DNA of 5,268 nucleotides from assembly GCA_900766785.1 (NCBI GenBank), contig CAAFWT010000072.1, positions 1-5,268 of the forward strand, written 5' to 3'. This DNA comes from an uncultured Paraprevotella sp. (GTDB taxonomy: Bacteria; Bacteroidota; Bacteroidia; Bacteroidales; Bacteroidaceae). Under the pieces are notes generated by a model. It searched no databases and was not told the DNA's origin. It saw only the letters and a program-made list of their open reading frames with translations. This document shows positions 1 through 5,268 of this stretch, piece after piece (within the stretch, counting starts at the first letter, position 1; every line of letters starts with the position of its first letter). The position numbers and the translations under genes were made by a program.

Positions 1-147
1 CAGACGCTGCATGTACAGCTGTGTAATCTGCATGAGTGTGTCAGGCTTCACCTCCTGTTCCATCTTATCCGTCTTTACCGTTTGCCCGTGTGCAGCCTGC
101 ACAGTGAATGGTGCAAACAAGAGCAAAAACGTAAGCAATATCTTCAT
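1..147 (-). CDS. Unrecognised secreted protein, N-terminal part only (runs off the left edge)
   Basis: An open frame starts at the ATG whose complement is 145-147 and stays open for 49 codons to the left edge, so the C-terminus is missing. The N-terminus, MKILLTFLLLFAPFTVQA, is a textbook signal peptide: one lysine, a Leu/Phe-rich core, and a V-Q-A cleavage site after residue 18. There is no lipobox cysteine, so a soluble periplasmic or exported protein is more likely than a lipoprotein. The visible mature part is polar and charged (AHGQTVKTDKMEQEVKPDT, then LMQITQLYMQRL), possibly opening a helix. I do not recognise the family. Support for a real gene comes from the signal peptide and a TAnnTTTG -7 box on the same strand at 174-167, about 20 nt upstream of the ATG. 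An AGG lies directly against the start codon, which is not a usable Shine-Dalgarno spacing. It is transcribed divergently from pyrG. Confidence 0.8.
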   Translation of the reverse strand, partial: MKILLTFLLLFAPFTVQAAHGQTVKTDKMEQEVKPDTLMQITQLYMQRL

Positions 148-166
148 CCTTGGCTGTAATTTTCTG

Positions 167-198
167 CAAAGATAGGCATTTTAGAAGCAAGAGGAAAA
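167..198 (-). promoter_or_regulatory. Bacteroidetes-type promoter for the leftward secreted-protein gene
   Basis: Read on the minus strand, 174-167 is TATCTTTG, a perfect match to the Bacteroidetes -7 consensus TAnnTTTG. A weak -33 candidate, TTTT (consensus TTTG), lies at 198-195 with a 20-nt spacer, which is within the usual range. Transcription would start near 160, giving a leader of only about 13 nt before the ATG at 147. The box is seen directly; its use as a promoter is inferred. Confidence 0.55.
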
Positions 199-218
199 GC
201 CTTTTAAGGGAATTTTAG

Positions 219-226
219 TAACTTTG
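219..226 (+). promoter_or_regulatory. Putative -7 box of the pyrG-yidC-dpp5 transcription unit
   Basis: TAACTTTG at 219-226 matches the Bacteroidetes -7 consensus TAnnTTTG exactly. No convincing -33 TTTG is present about 20 nt upstream (195-198 is AAAA), so the promoter may be weak at -33 or depend on an activator. The start point would fall near 231-234, giving a leader of about 35 nt before the GTG at 267. The region is A/T-rich, as expected for a promoter. The leader contains no terminator-like hairpin and no run of G at the expected start point. Confidence 0.5.
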
Positions 227-266
227 CAGCTTAAATTGTAACTCGTTAACTAAATTCTCAAAAGTC

Positions 267-1874
267 GTGGCTGAGACAAAGTACATTTTCGTGACTGGCG
301 GCGTGGTATCCTCGCTGGGCAAGGGGATAATTTCATCATCGATAGGTAAGTTACTGCAAGCCAGAGGGTACAACATCACGATACAGAAGTTTGACCCATA
401 TATCAACATCGACCCTGGAACGCTGAACCCCTACGAACATGGGGAATGCTATGTGACTGTGGACGGACTGGAGACCGACCTGGACCTGGGACACTATGAG
501 AGGTTTACAGGAATACAGACCACCAAGGCCAACAACATCACCACGGGGCGTATCTATCAGAACGTGATAGAAAAGGAGAGAAGGGGTGATTACCTGGGCA
601 AGACCATACAGGTGGTACCGCACATCACCGACGAGATAAAGCGCAACATCCAACTGCTGGGACACGACAGGAAATTTGACTTCGTCATCACTGAGATAGG
701 AGGCACCATAGGCGACATCGAGAGTGCACCCTTTCTGGAAGCCATCAGACAGCTGAGATGGGAGCTGGGCAAGAATGCCGTCAACGTGCATCTGACCTAT
801 GTACCCTATCTGCACGCTGCAGGGGAACTGAAGACCAAGCCCACACAAAGTAGTGTGAAGCAGCTGCAAAGCCAAGGAATACAGCCCGACATCCTGGTGC
901 TGCGCACAGAACATCATCTGAGCGATGACATGCGCAAGAAGGTGGCAAACTTCTGCAACGTGGAACTTGAATGCGTGATACAGAGCGAGGATATGCCCAG
1001 CATCTACGAGGTACCTGTGGCCATGCAGGACCAGGGACTCGATGCCGCCATCCTGAGAAAACTGGACATCCCTGTGGGAGAAAAGCCTCAACTGGGTCCT
1101 TGGCGCAGTTTCCTGGACAGAAGACAGAAAGCCACACAAGTGGTGAACATAGGACTGGTGGGCAAATATGACCTACAGGATGCATACAAGAGCATACTGG
1201 AGAGCCTGGCTCATGCCGGCACCTACAACGACCACAAGGTGCATACACATTTCATCAACAGCGAACAAATCACGCCAGAGAACGTGGCGGAGAAACTGAG
1301 CGGACTGGATGGTGTGGTGGTCTGCCCTGGATTCGGACAGAGAGGCATTGAAGGGAAAATCATATCCATACAATATACCCGGGAGCATGATATACCCACC
1401 TTCGGTATCTGCCTGGGCATGCAGATGATGGTCATCGAATTCGCAAGAAATGTACTCGGATATGCCGATGCCAACAGCCGTGAGATGGACGTGAAGACGC
1501 CACACAACGTGATAGACATCATGGAGGAACAGAAGAACATAACCAACATGGGAGGTACCATGAGACTGGGAGCCTATGAATGTCTAATCAAAGAGGGGTC
1601 ACGCACGTGGGAGGCATATAACCATCAGGACAGCGTCAGGGAGAGACATCGTCATCGGTATGAGTTCAACAACAACTACAAGCAGGAATACGAAGAAAAG
1701 GGCATGAAATGCGTGGGAACGAATCCCGAAAGCAACCTGGTGGAGATAGTGGAGATACCCACCCTCAAATGGTTTATCGGCACACAGTTTCATCCCGAAT
1801 ACAGCAGCACGGTACTCAAGCCACACCCTCTCTTCATGAGTTTCGTGAAAGCATGCATTGACAACAAGAAATAA
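267..1874 (+). CDS. pyrG: CTP synthase (glutamine-hydrolysing)
   Basis: This complete 535-residue protein makes CTP from UTP, ATP and glutamine in the cytosol, the last step of de novo pyrimidine nucleotide synthesis. The N-terminal synthetase domain (about 1-265) opens with Y-IFVTGGVVSSLGKG; the GGVVSSLGKG phosphate-binding loop is at 11-20. DLDLGHYERF at 71-80 and EIGGTIGD at 143-150 carry the likely Mg/ATP ligands D73 and E143 (D72 and E140 in E. coli). The class I glutamine amidotransferase domain starts near 292. Its nucleophile is C382 in GICLGMQ, and H509 and E511 in FHPE complete the triad. Length is close to the E. coli enzyme (545 aa), and no key residue is missing. The start is a GTG; the reading MAETKYIFVTGG from there matches Bacteroides CTP synthases, and no better upstream start exists. 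There is no Shine-Dalgarno, which is normal for this phylum. It is the first gene of an apparent three-gene operon. Confidence 0.98.
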   Translation: MAETKYIFVTGGVVSSLGKGIISSSIGKLLQARGYNITIQKFDPYINIDPGTLNPYEHGECYVTVDGLETDLDLGHYERFTGIQTTKANNITTGRIYQNVIEKERRGDYLGKTIQVVPHITDEIKRNIQLLGHDRKFDFVITEIGGTIGDIESAPFLEAIRQLRWELGKNAVNVHLTYVPYLHAAGELKTKPTQSSVKQLQSQGIQPDILVLRTEHHLSDDMRKKVANFCNVELECVIQSEDMPSIYEVPVAMQDQGLDAAILRKLDIPVGEKPQLGPWRSFLDRRQKATQVVNIGLVGKYDLQDAYKSILESLAHAGTYNDHKVHTHFINSEQITPENVAEKLSGLDGVVVCPGFGQRGIEGKIISIQYTREHDIPTFGICLGMQMMVIEFARNVLGYADANSREMDVKTPHNVIDIMEEQKNITNMGGTMRLGAYECLIKEGSRTWEAYNHQDSVRERHRHRYEFNNNYKQEYEEKGMKCVGTNPESNLVEIVEIPTLKWFIGTQFHPEYSSTVLKPHPLFMSFVKACIDNKK

Positions 1875-1885
1875 CACATCCCAAC

Positions 1886-1891
1886 AAAGGA
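1886..1891 (+). promoter_or_regulatory. Weak Shine-Dalgarno-like site before yidC
   Basis: AAAGGA lies in the 19-nt pyrG-yidC gap, only 2 nt before the ATG at 1894. The spacing is short for a classical site, and Bacteroidetes rarely rely on one. It nevertheless supports 1894 over an in-frame TTG at 1858 that would overlap the pyrG end. Confidence 0.3.
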
Positions 1892-1893
1892 AT

Positions 1894-3762
1894 ATGGACA
1901 AGAACACAATTACAGGTTTCGTACTGATTGGCCTGGTACTCATCGGATTCAACTGGCTGAGCAGACCCTCACAAGAGGAACTCAATGAACTGGCACGCCA
2001 AGACAGTATAGCAGCCCTGCAAAAGGAACAGGCAGAAAAACAAGAGAAAATCACAAAAGAAAGAGCTTGGCAGAAAGCCGAATCCACACAGAACGACAGT
2101 ACTGCCATCTTCTATGCACAGAGAGCAGGAGAGGCACAGGACATCGTACTGAAGAACAGCCAGGTGAGGCTGACCCTCTCCACACTGGGAGGCATGATTC
2201 AGAACGCAGAGATTCTGGGATATAAGAGTCGCAGAAGAGAGGGTGACGTGGAGATACTCTCTGCCGAGAATGCACACATGAGCATAGCCCTGGCTGGCAA
2301 GCAGGAGAACATCATCACCAACCAATACTATTTCACCCCTGCAGAACAGACCGACAGCAGCGTAAGCATGGTGCTGGAAGAGGCTGGCAAGAGACTGACC
2401 ATCAGCTACCGCCTGCAGCCCGATAGCTATATGCTCGACATGGACATCAAGGCAGAGGGACTGGACGGCTTCTTCGCACCCAACACCAAGGCGCTCACCA
2501 TCAACTGGTGGGACCGCGTGATGCAACAGGAGAAAGGCCATGACTTCGAGAACCGATTCAGTAGCCTTACATACAAGCTCAAGGGAGAAGGGACAAAGAG
2601 TCTGAAAGAAACTGCCGAAGACAGCAAGAATCCCGAGGAAGCACTTGACTGGATAGCATTCAAGAACCAGTTCTTCAGTGCCGTACTCATAGCGCAACAA
2701 GACTTCCAGGGTGCCCATCTGACCACCACTCCCGAGGAGGACGCCAAGAGCGGATATCTGAAAACCTACGAAGCAGAGGCCGAGACCTTCTTTGACCCCA
2801 CAGGCAAAGAGCCCACTCATCTGCAGATGTATCTGGGACCCAACAGATTCCACACGCTGAAGGAACACAACCACCTGTCGACAGGCAAAGATGACCTTCA
2901 GCTGGAGGAACTGGTAAACCTGGGCTGGCCCATCCTGAGATGGATCAACAGATGGCTCATACTGAACCTCTTTGACTGGCTCACATCCTTCGGTCTGCCC
3001 ATGGGCATCGTTCTGTTCCTGCTGACCATCATTATCAAAGCGCTTGTGTATGTTCCCACACGCAAGAGTTTTATGAGCAGCGCCAAGATGCGCGTACTCA
3101 AACCACAGATAGATGCACTCTCGGCCAAATATCCGAAGCCCGAGGATGCCATGAAGAAACAGCAGGAGATGATGCAGATATACAGCCAATACGGAGTGAG
3201 CCCCATGGGAGGATGCTTGCCCATGCTCATTCAGATGCCCATCTGGATAGCGCTCTACAACTTCGTACCCAATGCCATCGAACTGCGTGGAGAGAGCTTC
3301 CTCTGGGCCGATGACCTGAGTGCCTATGACGACGTCATCAGATGGGGACAAGACATATGGCTCATAGGTGACCACCTGAGCATCTTCTGCTTGCTCTTCT
3401 GTGCCACAAACATCATCAACACATGGATAAGCATGAAACAGCAGAAGGACCAGATGAGCGGAGAACAGGCACAGCAGATGAAGGCCATGCAATACATGAT
3501 GCTCATCATGCCCGTGGTGTTCTTCTTCATGTTCAACAATTACAGTAGCGGACTCTGCTATTACTTCTTCCTGTCCGGACTCACAAGCGTGCTCACCATG
3601 TGGTACCTGCGTAAGACTACCGACGATGCCAAATTGCTGGCCAAACTGGAGGCATACAAGCAAAAGCACAAGAACGACCCCAAAAAGACCTCAGGACTGG
3701 CAGCCAGGCTGGAGGCCCTGCAGAAAATGCAAGAAGAACAGGCTCGCCGCACCAAGAAATAA
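1894..3762 (+). CDS. yidC: Membrane protein insertase YidC (Oxa1/Alb3 family)
   Basis: This 622-residue inner-membrane protein inserts and folds membrane proteins, alone or with SecYEG. TM1 is at about 5-22 (ITGFVLIGLVLIGFNW). A charged, probably helical linker (about 26-62) leads into the large periplasmic domain typical of Gram-negative YidC (about 80-330). The conserved core follows: TM2 at about 368-388, the cytoplasmic hairpin with SAKMRVLKPQI (396-406) and an amphipathic stretch, TM3 at about 441-458 within GGCLPMLIQMPIWIALY, TM4 at about 495-512, TM5 at about 535-548 and TM6 at about 553-572 with SSGLCYYFF. The groove position held by Arg366 in E. coli appears to be K382 here. The tail (573-622) is lysine/arginine-rich and helical, suggesting ribosome contact. 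The protein is longer than E. coli YidC (548 aa), as usual in Bacteroidetes. The start at 1894 is preferred because MDKNTITGFVLIGLVL matches Bacteroidetes YidC N-termini. It lies 19 nt after pyrG. Confidence 0.97.
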   Translation: MDKNTITGFVLIGLVLIGFNWLSRPSQEELNELARQDSIAALQKEQAEKQEKITKERAWQKAESTQNDSTAIFYAQRAGEAQDIVLKNSQVRLTLSTLGGMIQNAEILGYKSRRREGDVEILSAENAHMSIALAGKQENIITNQYYFTPAEQTDSSVSMVLEEAGKRLTISYRLQPDSYMLDMDIKAEGLDGFFAPNTKALTINWWDRVMQQEKGHDFENRFSSLTYKLKGEGTKSLKETAEDSKNPEEALDWIAFKNQFFSAVLIAQQDFQGAHLTTTPEEDAKSGYLKTYEAEAETFFDPTGKEPTHLQMYLGPNRFHTLKEHNHLSTGKDDLQLEELVNLGWPILRWINRWLILNLFDWLTSFGLPMGIVLFLLTIIIKALVYVPTRKSFMSSAKMRVLKPQIDALSAKYPKPEDAMKKQQEMMQIYSQYGVSPMGGCLPMLIQMPIWIALYNFVPNAIELRGESFLWADDLSAYDDVIRWGQDIWLIGDHLSIFCLLFCATNIINTWISMKQQKDQMSGEQAQQMKAMQYMMLIMPVVFFFMFNNYSSGLCYYFFLSGLTSVLTMWYLRKTTDDAKLLAKLEAYKQKHKNDPKKTSGLAARLEALQKMQEEQARRTKK

Positions 3763-3776
3763 GCAACAGACCAATC

Positions 3777-5268
3777 ATGAAAATAAAAACTATCATGGCA
3801 GCAGCCCTCGCGGGGGCTGCGCTGTCCTTTTCAAACACAATGTCAGCCAATGACCTGATGACACCCGAGACTCTCTGGAGCATGCACCGTCTGGGCAGCT
3901 TTAACGTTTCACCACAGGGGAATCTCATCGTATACACGGTAAGTACCCCCGACATAGAAGCCAACAAGAACCGCACAGCTATATGCCTGATAAAGACAGA
4001 TGGCACAGGGCGCAAACAGCTCACCCAAGGCAAAGAAAGCCAAGTGGAACCCGCATTCATCGACGAGGGAGAGCGAATAGCCTATCTGCAAGGAGGCAAC
4101 CTGTGGACCATGAAGTGTGACGGCACGGATAAGAAACAGCTCTCGAAAGGAGAGGATATCGAGGGGTATAAGTTCTCACCCGACGGCAAACAGATTGTGG
4201 TCATCAGACAGGTAGCGTCCACCACAAGCATCATGCCTAAGGAAAAGGATTTGCCCCTGGCCACAGGACTGGTGATCAACGACATGAACTACCGACACTG
4301 GGACCAGTATGTGCAGACCATCCCACACATCTTCCTGGCCTCGGTGGAGAAGGACGGACTGGGAGAGATGAAGGACCTGCTTGAGGGCGAACCCTATGAG
4401 TGTCCGGTACTCCCCTTTGGAGGCTCGGAACAGTTCTGCTGGAGTCCCGACGGCAAGCAGATAGCCTACACCAGCAGGAAGAAGACAGGAGTAGACTATG
4501 CCACCAGTACCGACACAGACATATATATATATAATGTGGAGACAGGACAGACCACCAATGTGTGCAAACCCGAAGGGTACGTGGAGCCCAAAGCGGATGC
4601 CCTGAAGAGTCTGGAGAAGCAGGCCAAGAACCAGCAAAGTGAAGACATCAACGCAGGATACGACCAGGATCCGCAGTTCAGCCCCGATGGCACCATGCTT
4701 GCCTGGAAAAGCATGGAGCGGGACGGATACGAGAGCGACCGTCTGAGATTGTGCATACTGAACCTTAAGACAGGCACAAAGAGTTATGTGACGGAGCAGT
4801 TTGAGAGCGGAGTGGATGCCTTCTCATGGGCCGAGGACAACAAGACACTCTACTTCACTGGCGTATGGCAGGCACGCACCATGGTGTACCAGACCAATCT
4901 CAAGGGAGAGGTGGAGGTACTCACCACAGGCGATTATGATTATGGCAGCGTGGTCCCTGTGCCACACACCAAGCAGCTCCTGGCCAACCGACACAGCATA
5001 TCGGCTCCTGATGACCTATATCTGCTGACCCCAGTCAAGCGCAAGGGTACCGTCATCAACCAAGTAACATTCGAGAACCGCGAGATTCTCTCTACACTCA
5101 CCATGGGAGAGGTGAAAGAGCGATGGGTGAATACCACCGATGGCAAAAAAGAGCTCTGCTGGGTGATATATCCCCCACACTTCGACAAGAACAAGAAATA
5201 CCCCACCCTACTCTTCTGCGAAGGCGGACCTCAGTCGCCCGTCAGCCAGTTCTGGTCTTACCGCTGGA
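3777..5268 (+). CDS. dpp5: Secreted S9 family peptidase, dipeptidyl-peptidase 5-like (C-terminus beyond the right edge)
   Basis: The frame is open for 497 codons to the right edge. The N-terminus has a signal peptide (about 1-24: MKIKTIMAAALAGAALSF, then cleavage near MSA-ND) and no lipobox, so the protein is probably periplasmic. A seven-to-eight-bladed propeller is indicated by PD40/TolB-like repeats: FSPDGK at 133-138, WSPDGK at 222-227, FSPDGT at 301-306 and a degenerate WAEDNK at 351-356. SMERDGYESD follows the third repeat. The alpha/beta-hydrolase domain begins near 440, and KKYPTLLFCEGGPQ with GGP at 483-485 is the usual entry to the S9 catalytic fold. The Ser-Asp-His triad must lie in the missing 180-200 residues, so activity cannot be judged here. 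Recalled Porphyromonas gingivalis DPP5, which removes dipeptides from oligopeptides, shares DIYIYN, MERDGYESD and GGPQ-VSQFWS. An acylaminoacyl peptidase-like S9C role remains possible. Residues 269-292 form an unusual Lys/Gln/Glu-rich linker. The ATG at 3777 lies 14 nt after yidC with no Shine-Dalgarno. Confidence 0.88.
   Translation, partial: MKIKTIMAAALAGAALSFSNTMSANDLMTPETLWSMHRLGSFNVSPQGNLIVYTVSTPDIEANKNRTAICLIKTDGTGRKQLTQGKESQVEPAFIDEGERIAYLQGGNLWTMKCDGTDKKQLSKGEDIEGYKFSPDGKQIVVIRQVASTTSIMPKEKDLPLATGLVINDMNYRHWDQYVQTIPHIFLASVEKDGLGEMKDLLEGEPYECPVLPFGGSEQFCWSPDGKQIAYTSRKKTGVDYATSTDTDIYIYNVETGQTTNVCKPEGYVEPKADALKSLEKQAKNQQSEDINAGYDQDPQFSPDGTMLAWKSMERDGYESDRLRLCILNLKTGTKSYVTEQFESGVDAFSWAEDNKTLYFTGVWQARTMVYQTNLKGEVEVLTTGDYDYGSVVPVPHTKQLLANRHSISAPDDLYLLTPVKRKGTVINQVTFENREILSTLTMGEVKERWVNTTDGKKELCWVIYPPHFDKNKKYPTLLFCEGGPQSPVSQFWSYRW
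3801..3820 (+). other. GC-rich hairpin inside the signal-peptide codons of the S9 peptidase
   Basis: GCAGCCC at 3801-3807 and GGGCTGC at 3814-3820 are perfect inverted repeats (7 bp, six of them G-C) around a 6-nt loop. A short TTTT run follows at 3828-3831, after a 7-nt gap. The structure covers codons 9-15 of the peptidase, starting 24 nt into the gene. The T-run is too short and too far away for a convincing intrinsic terminator. The sequence also encodes an ordinary alanine-rich signal-peptide core, so the hairpin could be a by-product of GCN alanine codons. Any effect on translation or yidC-dpp5 read-through is speculative. Confidence 0.3.

Noticed and set aside
227..266. A pyrG leader attenuator like that of Gram-positive bacteria (reiterative G-run start plus terminator)
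   Set aside because: The expected start region is TTAAATT-like with no G-run, and there is no GC-rich stem followed by T residues before the GTG.
351..1139. A 262-residue open frame on the minus strand opposite pyrG
   Set aside because: It is the same codon-bias shadow. It is bounded by the TTA codon at 351-353 of pyrG and resembles no family.
1875..1893. A terminator or promoter between pyrG and yidC
   Set aside because: The 19-nt gap has no inverted repeat, T-run or TAnnTTTG box.
1969..3669. A 566-residue open frame on the minus strand opposite yidC
   Set aside because: It lies in exact codon register with yidC and exists because yidC lacks TTA, CTA and TCA there. Its translation is rich in His, Cys and Gln, has no recognisable domain, and has no promoter or ribosome site.
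3626..3853. A short plus-strand frame bridging the yidC end and the peptidase start
   Set aside because: It is out of frame with both well-supported genes, has biased composition (many Trp, Arg and Asn) and has no start signal.
4521..4533. A 13-nt alternating AT tract inside the peptidase gene, as a possible slippage or phase-variation site
   Set aside because: It encodes part of DIYIYN, a motif I recall in homologous DPP5 proteins. The tract is short, and the frame continues intact on both sides.

Overview
This is a compact, ordinary-looking chromosomal stretch from a member of the Bacteroidota, most likely Bacteroidales and probably Prevotella-like. Four things point there: CTP synthase and YidC sequences that read like those of Bacteroides/Prevotella, Bacteroidetes-type promoter -7 boxes (TAnnTTTG), weak or absent Shine-Dalgarno sites, and a dipeptidyl-peptidase 5-like secreted S9 peptidase of the kind known from Porphyromonas. 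The genus is an inference.

Layout. Positions 147 to 1 (minus strand) hold the 5' end of an unrecognised secreted protein that runs off the left edge. Positions 148-266 are a divergent intergenic region with one TAnnTTTG box on each strand. Three plus-strand genes follow in a tight series: pyrG (CTP synthase, 267-1874), yidC (membrane protein insertase, 1894-3762) and a dpp5-like S9 family peptidase (from 3777, cut by the right edge before its catalytic residues). The gaps are 19 and 14 nt and contain no terminator or recognisable promoter, so the three are probably co-transcribed from the promoter near 219-226.

How the genes fit together. PyrG makes CTP for RNA, DNA and phospholipid synthesis. 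YidC inserts and folds inner-membrane proteins. The S9 peptidase has a signal peptide and probably releases dipeptides from oligopeptides in the periplasm. They do not form one pathway; the link is growth, envelope biogenesis and peptide nutrition. The divergent gene also encodes an exported protein.

I found no RNA gene, mobile element, CRISPR array or clear undescribed system. The points most worth a second look are the unidentified divergent secreted protein, the Lys/Gln/Glu-rich linker in the peptidase propeller, the paired divergent promoters, a GC-rich hairpin in the peptidase signal-peptide codons, and the near-absence of TTA, CTA and TCA codons in pyrG and yidC. That codon bias explains the long antisense open frames.
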